Shown: positions 48,110-57,779 of the stretch, one piece after another
Position numbering within the stretch: position 1 is the stretch's first letter
Layout: every line of letters begins with the position of its first letter
Assembly: GCF_001456025.1 (NCBI RefSeq)
Contig: NZ_LMTZ01000084.1
Coordinates: 1-64,000 of the forward strand
Direction of reading: 5' to 3'
Origin: Mastigocoleus testarum BC008
GTDB taxonomy: Bacteria; Cyanobacteriota; Cyanobacteriia; Cyanobacteriales; Nostocaceae
Length of the DNA stretch: 64,000 nt
Translations under genes and position numbers: made by a program
Notes under the pieces: generated by a model
Seen by the model: the letters and a program-made list of their open reading frames with translations, nothing else
Told to the model about the DNA's origin: nothing
The model's database searches: none

Positions 48110-49141
48110 TTAAGAACGCTGAGAAAGAATCACAGCGAACCATTTATTCGGATCGGTAAAGACTTTCACTGGGTTTAAACCATTTGTCTTTAGTTGTTCT
48201 TGAATTAGATTTAAGTCGAATTTACGAGAAATCTCCGTGCGGATAGTTTCACCAGCTTCAAACTCAACTTTGAGATTTAAAGCTTGTAATTCAACAGTTT
48301 GCGATCGCAAAGAACGTAGATGCATTTCAATGCGACTTTCTACATCGTTAAAAAATGCCCAGTGTTCGAACTGCGATCGATTAAAATTACCATTGAAGCG
48401 CCAATTTAAATGGTCGAGAACATTCAAATTGAAAGCTGCTGTAACGCCTGCTGAATCATTATAAGCAGCTTCAATAATATGCTTTGGTTTCCGTAGATCT
48501 ACACCAGCCAAAAAATATTCTCCTGGTTGGAGAGATCCAGTTATTTGAGAGATAAAAAGATCGAAATCAGCAGGTTTTAAATTTCCTAATGTTCCGCCAA
48601 TAATACAAATTAAGCGACTTGATAATTTGCTCGATTCTAGTTTTTCTAATGCTAATTCATAGGTTCCAGCAAGAGCATGAATTTGCATCGAAGGATAATC
48701 AGCCAATAATTGTCTGGCACTACTTTCTAAGATCCCTGCGCTAACATCAATTGGAAGATAACGCAAGGGATAACCTAAGTTTTTATAAGCATCTAACAAA
48801 ACACGAGTTTTTGTTGAGCTACCACTACCCAATTCAACAAGTTCACAAGCTCCTGTAATTTGAGCTATTTCACTAGAATATTGCTCTAATATTGTCTTTT
48901 CAGTTCGCGTAGGATAGTATTCCGGTAATTCACAAATTTGTTCGAAGAATTCTGAACCCTTATCGTCATATAAGTAGCGAGGTGTAAGGGTTTTGGGATT
49001 TTTAGTTAATCCCTCAATTACATCAATTCCAGCAGTGGAAGAATGTTTTGGTTTGACTTCTAGCAAGTGCTCCAAGCGTAAGCGCTCTTCAAGATTTTTC
49101 TCGGAAATATTATTACTGCTGGTAGTTGAAAAAGATGCCAT
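48110..49141 (-). CDS. egtD: EgtD, L-histidine N-alpha-methyltransferase
   Basis: This 343-residue protein shows the EgtD/DUF2260-type features: the GLTKNPKTLTPRYLYDDKGS opening, EFFEQICELPEYYPTRTE, the SAM-binding VELGSGSSTKTRVLLDA and the histidine-site segment HIIEAAYNDSAGVTAAFNLN. EgtD trimethylates histidine to hercynine, the first step of ergothioneine synthesis. The egtB and egtC genes lie upstream on the same strand, about 400 bp away. Confidence 0.95.
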   Translation of the reverse strand: MASFSTTSSNNISEKNLEERLRLEHLLEVKPKHSSTAGIDVIEGLTKNPKTLTPRYLYDDKGSEFFEQICELPEYYPTRTEKTILEQYSSEIAQITGACELVELGSGSSTKTRVLLDAYKNLGYPLRYLPIDVSAGILESSARQLLADYPSMQIHALAGTYELALEKLESSKLSSRLICIIGGTLGNLKPADFDLFISQITGSLQPGEYFLAGVDLRKPKHIIEAAYNDSAGVTAAFNLNVLDHLNWRFNGNFNRSQFEHWAFFNDVESRIEMHLRSLRSQTVELQALNLKVEFEAGETIRTEISRKFDLNLIQEQLKTNGLNPVKVFTDPNKWFAVILSQRS

Positions 49142-49542
49142 TAAACCTCCAATAGCTTAACGTGAAGGATTACTAGGGATAGTAAACCTTAACAAGAATT
49201 CAGTTATAAATTACCGATTCTAGATAGCGTCACGTCTAGCGAGAATTTATTTTGGGACTATCTTTTGGAGATTGTCTCATTAAATTGAGCTGCTTTGAAT
49301 TATTAGTTTAGCAATACAACCAATAACTGTACACTCAATCTCAATCACCAAGGCTCATTCAGCAATACTTAGAGTGTGTAATTATTTTTTTTAATGTAAT
49401 TATTGTTTGATTTCGAATATATATTTGCTATACCACAATTTAGGTAATACAAAGCAAAAAAGTTTCGGCAAATTGATAGTAAAAAGTTGGTAGAAGTTAC
49501 AAACCAATTACTAGGAAAAATTCTACATTTAGCGATCGTCAA
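49142..49542. other. spacer between egtB and egtD
   Basis: About 400 bp of AT-rich sequence with no gene. It is long enough to hold a separate egtD promoter, so the egt genes may form two transcripts. Confidence 0.5.
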
Positions 49543-50868
49543 TTACTGACTCTTAGCACAGCGAAAGCCAGCAAAAATCTGTCGCACCCCAGGATGATAC
49601 CAATTGCGAAAACTGCAACGCAGTACCCAAGGACGAGTCGCCCAACTTCCACCTTTCAAAACTCGATGTTTTTGGTCGAAATAAGCTTTTGAGTAACCTA
49701 CATAAGGATAATTATTAAAACCTTCATAAGCATGAAACCAAGTTGTGGTCCATTCCCATACATTACCTAAGGTGTCATATAAACCGTAGGCGCTCTGTCC
49801 CGATGGATAAGCTTGGACGGGAGTTGTTTTACCATTAGTAGTGTCGTAGTTACAATCTTGTTTTGTGGGAGTTTTGTCTCCCCAAGGGTACCTTCTGCTA
49901 TATTTTGCTTCTGCATCCCACCTTGCAGCTTTTTCCCATTCTGCTTCTGTGGGAAGTCTTTTACCTATAAATTTGGCATAAGCAGCAGCCTCATGATAGC
50001 TTACACCGCAAACAGGATGATTATCCCACATTGAGTCATCTTGCCAGTACAGGGGTTGTGTTACTCCTTCATTTTGTAGCCATTCCCAACCTTCTTCAGA
50101 CCACCACTGAGAATTTTGATAGCCTCCAGCTTCCATAAATTGTCGATAGTGGCCGCAGGTAACGGGATATTTATCTATATAGTAAGTATCCGTATATACA
50201 GTTTTCTTCGGACCTTCGTTATCCAAGGAATCAATGCGATCGCAACCCCTTTCAAACTCTCCGGCTGGAATTTTCACTGTTTCAGGGGAAATCAAAGTAC
50301 CAAAGTCATTACCAATTTCTAGATTTTGTTGGTAGGTAGATAATTTTACAGATAAATTTGCAGTGAAGGCATTAAAATTTTGATTGGCGATCAAATGTTG
50401 AATAAAAGCAATTGTTTCGCTATGCTGACTTTCATGTTGAATTAGAAAACGCCACAAGCGTTCTTCCCGTTCCAAGTCAGCAATTTCTAAATACTCTAAT
50501 ACTCTGCTGCGAATGGTGTCCAAATAATAACGAACTTCCTCAATATCGGGTAGATTGACACGTTTTGATTTTGGTAATCCATTGGCTGCAAATAGTTTAC
50601 GGTGTTGGGGGAACAGAGGAGTTAAACCCGCACTGTGTTCTAACAACCATAAGGATTCAGTATAAGCAATATGCCCCAAATGCCAGCCCAAAGGGCTAAA
50701 ATCAGGATGGGCTTGATAGCGAAAAGTAGCTTCATCGATACCTTCAAATAAAGCCAAAGTTTTGTGACGACATTGAACAAAGGTATGAAATATTGCTTCT
50801 TTAATCGCCGCTTTAGTCAGACGGTTATTAAATTTGCTGTATTTGGATTTCAAGATTTTTCCCCACAC
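49543..50868 (-). CDS. egtB: EgtB, hercynine sulfoxide synthase
   Basis: A 441-residue protein with an N-terminal DinB-like helical domain (HPDFSPLGWHLGHIAYTESL, HESQHSETIAFIQHL supplying the iron histidines) and a C-terminal FGE-sulfatase fold (VKIPAGEFERGCD, RLPTEAEWEKAARWD, VWEWTTTWFHAYEGF, RVLKGGSWATRPW). EgtB joins hercynine to cysteine or gamma-glutamylcysteine with oxygen. The start is a GTG at 50868 lying 41 bp inside the end of egtC; a TTG at 50853 is an alternative. Overlap indicates translational coupling. Confidence 0.95.
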   Translation of the reverse strand: MWGKILKSKYSKFNNRLTKAAIKEAIFHTFVQCRHKTLALFEGIDEATFRYQAHPDFSPLGWHLGHIAYTESLWLLEHSAGLTPLFPQHRKLFAANGLPKSKRVNLPDIEEVRYYLDTIRSRVLEYLEIADLEREERLWRFLIQHESQHSETIAFIQHLIANQNFNAFTANLSVKLSTYQQNLEIGNDFGTLISPETVKIPAGEFERGCDRIDSLDNEGPKKTVYTDTYYIDKYPVTCGHYRQFMEAGGYQNSQWWSEEGWEWLQNEGVTQPLYWQDDSMWDNHPVCGVSYHEAAAYAKFIGKRLPTEAEWEKAARWDAEAKYSRRYPWGDKTPTKQDCNYDTTNGKTTPVQAYPSGQSAYGLYDTLGNVWEWTTTWFHAYEGFNNYPYVGYSKAYFDQKHRVLKGGSWATRPWVLRCSFRNWYHPGVRQIFAGFRCAKSQ

Positions 50869-51616
50869 TCATAATGCTATTTTTTGGGAAAGACGTCCAT
50901 TTTCCCTCGAATAAAGGTTCAGAAGCAATGACTACAGCACCGGAAAAAGTAGAATCTTCTTTTAGCCAATAAAGCGAAGGAGGGTTAGACTTGCTACTAA
51001 AACGCGAAGCAACAATTTTATTCCCATCACTAAGTACTAAGTTAGCGTTGATGTAAGTTTGATACTTTTTTGCCCAATCCTTCAGGGTAAGTAAAGTTAC
51101 ACTTAAAACCTGCTCTAAAGTTTTACTGGGGTTAGCTTGCCAATAATTTAGTATAAAAGCAAAAATATGCTCTGAATCTGTAGTTCCATCAATCCATTTG
51201 TACAGTTCATCGTTTAATTCTTCACGAATGGGGATGTAGAGCGTCTGTCGGAAGTTGTTTATTTTACCATTATGAGTAAAAAGTAAATCCTTATACCTAA
51301 AAGGCTGACTATTACTAAGATCTAGTCCTTGACCGGGAGTTGCACTGCGAATATAGGACAATATACATTCTGATTCAACATAGCGACTGAGATCGGGAAG
51401 ATTTATATCATTCCAAATTGGTAAAACACTTTTGTAAATAAATGGTTCATTACTCTTGGTTGCATCGTACCAGCCGATTCCAAAACCATCAACACTTACA
51501 TTTCCATAAATCATTTCTTTCGGTTGGTAGCTCTGAACGATCAAGGAATTTTCATGGTTGTAAAGTAGATGTTCTAAAGAAACTGGCGAACCGATATAAG
51601 CAAGTAATCGACACAT
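50828..51616 (-). CDS. egtC: EgtC-like class II glutamine amidotransferase
   Basis: A 262-residue Ntn hydrolase whose Cys2 (MCRLLAYIGSPVSLEHLLYN) is the catalytic nucleophile. Class II amidotransferase features follow: VDGFGIGWYD, SYIRSATPGQGLDLSNSQPF and LLFTHNGKINNFRQ. EgtC removes the gamma-glutamyl group from the sulfoxide intermediate in the mycobacterial pathway. Overlap with egtB supports this role, though no egtA is present in the window. Confidence 0.9.
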   Translation of the reverse strand: MCRLLAYIGSPVSLEHLLYNHENSLIVQSYQPKEMIYGNVSVDGFGIGWYDATKSNEPFIYKSVLPIWNDINLPDLSRYVESECILSYIRSATPGQGLDLSNSQPFRYKDLLFTHNGKINNFRQTLYIPIREELNDELYKWIDGTTDSEHIFAFILNYWQANPSKTLEQVLSVTLLTLKDWAKKYQTYINANLVLSDGNKIVASRFSSKSNPPSLYWLKEDSTFSGAVVIASEPLFEGKWTSFPKNSIMSVGKNLEIQIQQI

Positions 51617-51660
51617 AAATTTCAGAAATAATCAAAATGACCTATGGTCAAGTTACACTA

Positions 51661-51788
51661 ACAGGAGTCAGAAGTCAGGAGTCAGAGGTCAGGAGTCAGA
51701 ATTCAGGAGTCAGGAGTCAGAAGTCAGGAGTCAGGAGTCAGAAGTCAGGAGTCAGAATTCAGGAGTCAGAATTCAGGAGTCAGGAGTT
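51661..51788. repeat. expanded heptanucleotide tandem repeat
   Basis: About 18 copies of GGAGTCA, GAAGTCA and GAATTCA heptamers run without a break upstream of egtC. This is the largest STRR tract in the window and shares its unit with 27299-27350. Confidence 0.9.
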
Positions 51789-51855
51789 ATAACGATGTTG
51801 TATTCAACGCTTTTAGGGTAAATAAGAGTACACCAATTAAGAATTATTGATAGTG

Positions 51856-51956
51856 ATACCAATTTGGAAAAATAATGAGACAGATAGATTTTGTAGAGAC
51901 GTTGCATGCAACGTCTCTACCGGAGAATCTGTTGCAATGATTTATTGAATTGGTAT
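51856..51956 (+). mobile_element. MITE-like dispersed element, compact copy
   Basis: A 101-bp element bounded by ATACCAATT and AATTGGTAT. At its centre is a perfect palindrome, GTAGAGACGTTGCATGCAAC followed by GTCTCTAC. The outer arms match, in inverted orientation, the ends of the element at 37406-37616. The sequence between its arms could fold into one long hairpin. No coding capacity. Confidence 0.75.
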
Positions 51957-52151
51957 GAGTTCAAAATTCAAAAATAAGAATTAAAAAATAAAAATTACAA
52001 CATATAAGTCATGAAATAAAATAAAGCAGAATAAATAAATTCTCTAATTAATCTTCTATACAAAGTTAACTTAAAGTTTATATTGTTAAAATTATATCTG
52101 CCAACCTAACATTTCAGATAATTAATACTTCAGATAATTTATTCTGCAATC

Positions 52152-54014
52152 CTAAAAATCAGATAGAGCCACTCGAAAACCACATACCCTTACACCACCG
52201 TCAGCTTCATTCCAACTGCGACTTGCACTGCGACATAATACTGGGCTAAAACTCCAAGAACCACCCCGAAGCACCCGACGATGCTCGTCTCCCCCTAATT
52301 CCCAAACAGAATTATCAGCAGGTGCACCATCATAATTTTTGTGCCAAGGGTCAGCGCACCATTCCCAGACTAAACCATGCATATCAAACAAACCAAAGGC
52401 ATTCGCCACCTCGAAGCTTCCTACCGGTGTGGTTTCTTTACGTTGTTTTCCTTTGGGTTCAAAAGCATAAGTATCTGCACCGCTACAGTTTGCTAAATCG
52501 GTAGTAATTGTTTCACCAAAATGAAATGGCGTAGTTGTACCGGCGCGACAAGCGTATTCCCATTCACTTTCACTGGGTAAACGATACTTTTTCCCGGTTT
52601 TGTGCGCCAACCGGGTACAAAATTCTTGAACTTCAGCCCAAGATACATTTTCTACGGGGCGACTCATACCTCTAAATTTAGAAGGGTTAGGATTTAAAGG
52701 TTTTTTAACTATTGGTAAAGCCGCAACAGCTTTCCATTGGGCTTGAGTAATAGGATATTTACTCATAAAAAAAGACTGGATGGTTACCGAGTGTTGGGGA
52801 CGCTCTCCTGGATCGCCTTCATATTCTTTAGAACCCATCATAAAGGTACCGTCTGGAATCGCAACCATTTCCAAACTGACACTGTTATTGATTTCTTCCC
52901 GATATTGTTTGGCTTGACTTTGCAGGCGTTTAATTTCTCTTCCACCAGCATCTACCGTCACCACATTAAATTTAAATATTTCTAATGGGGGCGGTACGGA
53001 GTTTGAAATATTTTTTGAGGAATATAATTTATCTTCTGATATTTTAACCGAACTAGAAAAATTGGTAACGGGGTTAGAATCAGCCTGACTCAAATCCCGA
53101 GCATTTAAATCCTGTAATACTTCCGCCGCTGATTGATATCTTTCCTTTGCAAGATTTTTTAATAATTTGTCGAGAATTTTCCCTAAGCGATCGCTAATTC
53201 TCACACCTCGTTTCTTTAATAATTCTCTCCATAACCACTGACCACCCATGGGATCGTAAAGTGGGTCTTGTAAATTACCACAGGTATCTTGCACGGGCAA
53301 ACATTGGGTTAAAAGTCGGATGCAAGTAACGCCTAAAGCATAGAGATCGCTCGCATTACAGGGGTATCCCGCCATTTGTTCGTTTGGAGCATAACCTATG
53401 GTGTATATTGCTGTAGCCTGTCTCGCTAAACTGGTTTGCGTCACTTGCTTTGCACCACCGAAGTCAATTAAAACCAGTTTGTCATCACTTGCACGGCGGA
53501 TAATATTTTCTGGCTTGATATCGCGGTGAATAATATTCCGTGAATGGATAAAGTCTAAAACAGGTAATAGGTCTTGTAAAAAATATTGGATTTTTGCTTC
53601 CGTAAATGCTTGTTTTTGTACCTCTTGATACAGGGTTTCTCCTTCAATAAACTCCTGAACCAAATACAAACTAGCACCTTGCTCAAAGAAAGCTAACAAT
53701 CTGGGAATTTGAATATGATTTTCTCCCAGTTCATATAATCGAAAAGCTTCCTCCTTAAATAGTTGAGCGGCTTTGATTCTGGCTCCCGTTCCTTGAATCT
53801 GAGGCAAAAACTGTTTAATTACGCAAGGAGCATTTAATCGATCTACATCCTCTGCGGCGTAAGTTCGACTGAAACCTCCTTCACCCAATAACCTTAAGAC
53901 AACATAACGATTTCTTAATAATTCACCAAAGGTATTTTGTCCGCAACTAACACAAAATTTATTTTCAGCTGCGTTAAAGGGGTTGGAGCAATTGGGATTT
54001 TGGCAAATTCGCAT
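52152..54014 (-). CDS. serine/threonine protein kinase with C-terminal FGE-type domain
   Basis: From the ATG at 54014 this gives 620 residues. A zinc-ribbon CQNPNCSNPF with FCVSCGQ starts the protein. A Hanks-type kinase occupies about 30-300 (LLGEGGFSRTYAAEDVD, HRDIKPENII, DFGGAKQ, GYAPNEQ). A linker follows, and residues 370-620 are an FGE-sulfatase fold (MVAIPDGTFMMGSKEYEGDP, YRLPSESEWEYACRAG, AFGLFDMHGLVWEWC, RVLRGGSWS). No membrane helix is seen. Such fusions are common in filamentous cyanobacteria; substrate is unknown. The C-terminal domain is a close paralogue of 43590-44405. Confidence 0.93.
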   Translation of the reverse strand: MRICQNPNCSNPFNAAENKFCVSCGQNTFGELLRNRYVVLRLLGEGGFSRTYAAEDVDRLNAPCVIKQFLPQIQGTGARIKAAQLFKEEAFRLYELGENHIQIPRLLAFFEQGASLYLVQEFIEGETLYQEVQKQAFTEAKIQYFLQDLLPVLDFIHSRNIIHRDIKPENIIRRASDDKLVLIDFGGAKQVTQTSLARQATAIYTIGYAPNEQMAGYPCNASDLYALGVTCIRLLTQCLPVQDTCGNLQDPLYDPMGGQWLWRELLKKRGVRISDRLGKILDKLLKNLAKERYQSAAEVLQDLNARDLSQADSNPVTNFSSSVKISEDKLYSSKNISNSVPPPLEIFKFNVVTVDAGGREIKRLQSQAKQYREEINNSVSLEMVAIPDGTFMMGSKEYEGDPGERPQHSVTIQSFFMSKYPITQAQWKAVAALPIVKKPLNPNPSKFRGMSRPVENVSWAEVQEFCTRLAHKTGKKYRLPSESEWEYACRAGTTTPFHFGETITTDLANCSGADTYAFEPKGKQRKETTPVGSFEVANAFGLFDMHGLVWEWCADPWHKNYDGAPADNSVWELGGDEHRRVLRGGSWSFSPVLCRSASRSWNEADGGVRVCGFRVALSDF

Positions 54015-54334
54015 AGCAAGCAAAAAAACACATCTTTTCCAAAGCTAGCCCCAAGATTAAATAAATTAAAGTATTGTTGGTAATTGGTAATTGGCAATGG
54101 GTAATTGGTAATTGGTAGTGAGAAGATGAAAAGCATTTCTTCATCACACTACTTGATTTCTTTATTTCCCTGACTCTCCTGAATTTTGTGAATTTCCCTT
54201 GTCCTAATAGCAAAACTTACCCCCACCGAGCTAAAGTACAATCTAGTGGGGTCTGTTTTGTTTCAACTTATGTCCTACGGACACGCTCCGCTAATGACTT
54301 TTGACTTTTGACTTTTTACTTCCGCGTAGCGGTA
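54015..54334. other. spacer with heptamer repeats
   Basis: About 320 bp without a gene. ATTGGTA/ATGGGTA heptamers occupy 54078-54118, and an ACGGACACGCTCCGCT patch lies near 54276. Predicted short frames here only read the repeats. Confidence 0.6.
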
Positions 54335-55678
54335 CTAAATTTGTTCGCCAGTCAAGCTAAAAGCACGGACTTCGGTAATTTTAACTTTTATTAACTTTCC
54401 TTTAAGTTCCTTGATGTCACCTGCAAAGAAAGTTAGACGATTACCCCTTGTACGCCCCATTACCTGAGTTTTATCTTTGGGATTTTGGTCTTCCACCAAC
54501 ACTTCTTCAATGCGTCCCATGTAACGCCCGGAACGTTCTGCAGCTTTTTGAGCTACTAGGTGATTTAAACGTTGGAGGCGATCGCTTTTTACTTCATCAC
54601 TTAATTGGTTTTCCCAAAATGCTGCTGGCGTACCCGGACGGGGTGAATATGCTGCAGTGTTTAACTGGTCAAAGCCAACGTCTGCTACTAACTTCAAAGT
54701 ATTCTCAAACTGTTCTTCCGTTTCGCCCGGGAATCCAACGATCGCATCTGCACTAATTGATGCATCTGGCATATACTCCCTGATTTTGTCAATGATGCGG
54801 CGATATTTTTCGTGGGTGTAACCCCGTCTCATCTGTTTGAGTACTTCATTATCTCCAGATTGAAACGGAATATGAAAATGTTCGCAAACCTTAGGTAATT
54901 CGGCACAAGCCTTAATTAATCTTTCAGTAAAATAACGGGGATGGGAAGTCGCAAACCGAATGCGCTCAATTCTCTCAACGTCATGGACGTGATAAAGCAA
55001 ATCCGTGAAGGTATGTTTGTGACGACCTTCTGGGGTCACTCCCGGTAAATCTCGTCCATAAGCGTCGATATTTTGTCCGAGCAAGGTTACTTCTGGATAA
55101 CCCTGTCGTCCAATTTCTTCCATTTCTGTACGAATGGCTTCTGGCGTCCGGGACTGTTCCACACCCCGCACATTGGGAACTACGCAATAGGTACAGCGTT
55201 CGTTACAGCCATAAATCACATTTACCCAAGCCGTTACCGCACTATCACGACGGGGCTTGGTGATATCTTCCATAATGTGAACTGGCTCAGTCGCCACAAC
55301 TTGACCGCCATCGAAAACTTCTTCTAGTAAATCTTTCAGACGGTTAGCATGTTGCGGACCCATAACCAAATCTAATTCGGGTACCCGCCGTAATAAAACT
55401 TCTCCTTCCTGTTGAGCTACACAACCAGCAACAACCAATGTTAAGTCCGGTTGAGAGTGCTTGCGTTTTGCTTGGCGACCGAGATAAGAGTAAACTTTCT
55501 GCTCGGCATTATCCCGAATCGTACAGGTATTGTAAAGAATTAAATCGGCACTATTCGGGTCTTCCGACCACTCAAAGCCCATGTCTTCTAGAATGCCAGC
55601 CATGCGCTCTGAGTCGGCTTTGTTCATCTGACAACCAAAGGTGGTGATGTGATAGCGACGGGTTTGTAAAGTGGTCAT
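54335..55678 (-). CDS. miaB: tRNA-2-methylthio-N6-dimethylallyladenosine synthase MiaB
   Basis: This 447-residue radical-SAM methylthiotransferase has the three domains of MiaB: UPF0004 (residues 5-120, with [18 protein letters not shown] and [19 protein letters not shown]), the radical SAM core with [17 protein letters not shown] around residue 155, and a C-terminal TRAM domain. It modifies A37 of tRNAs reading UNN codons. The ATG at 55678 is chosen over a TTG four codons upstream. Confidence 0.96.
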   Translation of the reverse strand: MTTLQTRRYHITTFGCQMNKADSERMAGILEDMGFEWSEDPNSADLILYNTCTIRDNAEQKVYSYLGRQAKRKHSQPDLTLVVAGCVAQQEGEVLLRRVPELDLVMGPQHANRLKDLLEEVFDGGQVVATEPVHIMEDITKPRRDSAVTAWVNVIYGCNERCTYCVVPNVRGVEQSRTPEAIRTEMEEIGRQGYPEVTLLGQNIDAYGRDLPGVTPEGRHKHTFTDLLYHVHDVERIERIRFATSHPRYFTERLIKACAELPKVCEHFHIPFQSGDNEVLKQMRRGYTHEKYRRIIDKIREYMPDASISADAIVGFPGETEEQFENTLKLVADVGFDQLNTAAYSPRPGTPAAFWENQLSDEVKSDRLQRLNHLVAQKAAERSGRYMGRIEEVLVEDQNPKDKTQVMGRTRGNRLTFFAGDIKELKGKLIKVKITEVRAFSLTGEQI

Positions 55679-56376
55679 AATGCAGCTCAACTGATTAAAC
55701 GCAGGATGAAGGCAGTTTTACATTAAATATAGTTACTAATTAAGGTAGACCTAGCTGGCTACGAATATTAGTTTTACAAGATATTATTCTTGCTGGATTA
55801 ACTATGAACCCTCATATAGATGATGCTGTTGGCGAATTAAAAAGGGGTCTGACCCATCAGTTCTAAATTGTATTAATTTTCTGGATTTCAGTTCCTTGGA
55901 ACTGACTTAGGATTTTAGCCCACAATTTATTACAGGACATAAAAACAACGCAATATTCAGGTTTTGAGGGCGAGGGGTTTAACCCTGTGAGAATTGACCA
56001 ACAGCATCATAGATTTTTTAGTTTATTTTTGTTAGTTTTTCTGACTAACTTTCCTGACTACTGGCTAATATTAAGGTTCGTCCACCTTTTAGGCATTGAG
56101 CTTGAATAATCAGTGCTTATGTATTAGTAAAACTTAGGATCGATTGTATATTATCGACTAAATTTACCTACATTTATCTAAAATTTTGGTAAATAAATTT
56201 TCAGCATACTATTAAAGTGTAAATTTGTCACTAGAATTGGGGACTGGGGACTGGGAACTGGCGATTGGGGGATCGGTTACCATTTACCAATTAACTGTTC
56301 ACTGATAAACAATCAATTAAGATGACGGCTAGTATACACAAGAAATAATATTCTTTAGCTAACTTCTATAAGTAAG
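55679..56376. other. intergenic region, no gene recognised
   Basis: About 700 bp between divergent miaB and the HAD gene. A GGGGTCTGACCCATCAG stretch near 55844 and GACTGGGGA heptamer-like repeats near 56236-56275 are visible. No RNA gene or conserved protein fragment was recognised. Confidence 0.5.
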
Positions 56377-57165
56377 ATGACTCCAGATAGGATTCCAAAC
56401 CAAGTGAATTATTCTGTAACTCCAGATAAATTTGATGCTGTTCTGTTTGATTTAGATGGCGTACTGACAGCAACTGCAAAAGTTCATGCAAGTTGTTGGA
56501 AAAAGACCTTTGACGAATTTCTTCAGCAACACGCCAAAGAAAACGATATTCCATTTCAGGCTTTTGAAATTGAAACAGATTACAAACTTTATGTGGACGG
56601 TAAGCCCCGTTATGAAGGGGTAAAAAGTTTTTTAGAATCGAGAAATATTCACTTACCCCAAGGTTCCCTTGAAGACGATCCCACAGCTAAAACAATATGT
56701 GGTGTGGGTAATCGTAAAAACGAATTCGTTCATTTAGTTTTAGAAACAGAAGGTGTTGAAGTATATTCTGGTTCTGTGGACTGGGTAAAGCATCTCATGT
56801 CTGAGGGGATTAAAACTGCGGTAGTCTCATCCAGTAAAAATTGTGAAATTGTTCTCAAAGCTGCTGGAATTATAGAATTATTTAAGATTCGAGTTGATGG
56901 TAAAGTTGCAGCTCAGTTGAAAATTCCAGGTAAACCAGCACCAGATACTTTTCTTAAAGCGGCTGAGATGCTGGGTATAGAACCGAAAAGAGCGGTGGTT
57001 GTAGAGGATGCAATTTCCGGCGTTCAAGCAGGTAGCGCTGGTGGTTTTGGATTAGTAATTGGGGTTGATCGCGAAGGAGATGCGCAAGCTCTTAAAGACA
57101 ATGGAGCAGATATTGTAGTATCTGACCTCAGTGAGATGCTGACAAATAGTTCTGCTACTTCGTAA
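56377..57165 (+). CDS. beta-phosphoglucomutase-family HAD hydrolase
   Basis: A 262-residue HAD protein with motif I DAVLFDLDGVLTATAKVHAS, motif II TAVVSSSKN, Lys in KIPGKPAPDTFLKAAEMLG and motif IV VVVEDAISGVQAGSAGGFG. The cap includes YKLYVDGKPRYEGVKSFLES, typical of the beta-phosphoglucomutase class that accompanies disaccharide phosphorylases. It probably acts on a hexose phosphate. It is about 1 kb from, and convergent with, the glucan lyase operon, a suggestive but unproven carbohydrate link. Confidence 0.87.
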   Translation: MTPDRIPNQVNYSVTPDKFDAVLFDLDGVLTATAKVHASCWKKTFDEFLQQHAKENDIPFQAFEIETDYKLYVDGKPRYEGVKSFLESRNIHLPQGSLEDDPTAKTICGVGNRKNEFVHLVLETEGVEVYSGSVDWVKHLMSEGIKTAVVSSSKNCEIVLKAAGIIELFKIRVDGKVAAQLKIPGKPAPDTFLKAAEMLGIEPKRAVVVEDAISGVQAGSAGGFGLVIGVDREGDAQALKDNGADIVVSDLSEMLTNSSATS

Positions 57166-57340
57166 CTGGTGATTGGTGATTGGTGATTGGTGATTGGTAA
57201 TTGGTAATTGGTAATGGGTAATTGGTGATTGGTAATGGGTAATTGGTAACTATATTTACCCAATCTCCATTTACCCATATGCCGCTTGCGGCGGCACGCA
57301 GTGCTTATGGCTAACGCCACGCTTCCGCTAACGCCTATCG
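57166..57340. repeat. heptamer repeats and GC-rich palindromic patch
   Basis: ATTGGTG/ATTGGTA heptamers fill 57166-57249, starting at the HAD stop codon. A GC-rich palindromic patch (GCCGCTTGCGGCGGC and GCTAACGCCACGCTTCCGCT) follows at about 57279-57340. Confidence 0.8.
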
Positions 57341-57374
57341 CCAATCCCTAATTCCTAAAAGTCATAGCAGATGT

Positions 57375-57779
57375 TTATCTTCTACTTACCCGTGCAGGTT
57401 CAACCCACTCATCCCAAGAGCTATCATAACCATCATAGGTAATTTTGTAGCCATTACCACTCACTTGTAAAATTCTTGCTGGGTACCATTTACCTTTCCA
57501 GCGAACATTGACTGAGCTACCAGTCCTAAAATATGCGCGGAAGCGTCTAGAACCAATCCATTCATTCCAAGAACTATCATATCCTTCGTAGGTGATAAAA
57601 CATTTCTGACCGCTGACATCCAATACCTTTACTGGATACCATTTTCCCTTCCATTTAGCCTCGGCTTTTTGTCCTCGAGTGCATATTGGTGCTGATGCAA
57701 TCGCAGAATTGGGTATAAATGTGCCAGCAAAAGAAGTTACCACCAAAGCAGCAGCAAACATTAATTTTTTATTTTTCAT
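57375..57779 (-). CDS. secreted protein with two Tudor-knot-like repeats
   Basis: A 134-residue protein with a signal peptide (basic MKNKK, then LMFAAALVVTSFAGTFIP and an AIASA cleavage-type site near 28). Two SH3-like repeats follow (about 36-80 and 88-132). Each has WKGKWYP(V/A)(K/R)(V/I)L then a YEGYDSSW(N/D)EW motif, as in eukaryotic Tudor-knot/agenet/MBT domains that bind methylated ligands or RNA. In the periplasm or outside the cell the ligand must be different and is unknown. The gene is single, about 380 bp downstream of the glucan lyase stop on the same strand. Confidence 0.8.
   Translation of the reverse strand: MKNKKLMFAAALVVTSFAGTFIPNSAIASAPICTRGQKAEAKWKGKWYPVKVLDVSGQKCFITYEGYDSSWNEWIGSRRFRAYFRTGSSVNVRWKGKWYPARILQVSGNGYKITYDGYDSSWDEWVEPARVSRR

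Larger units (their letters stand above)
51617..52151. other. repeat-rich spacer upstream of egtC
   Basis: This region contains the GGAGTCA heptamer array and the small MITE-like element described separately. The remainder is AT-rich, without a gene. The egtC promoter presumably lies just beyond 51616. Confidence 0.6.

Noticed and set aside
53915..54213. Minus-strand frames around the heptamer repeats upstream of the kinase
   Set aside because: They translate ATTGGTA repeats into NYQLPIT-type low-complexity strings, a known artefact of STRR tracts.
55801..55863. Short frame starting MNPHIDDAVGELKRG
   Set aside because: About 20 codons, no ribosome site and no recognisable family.
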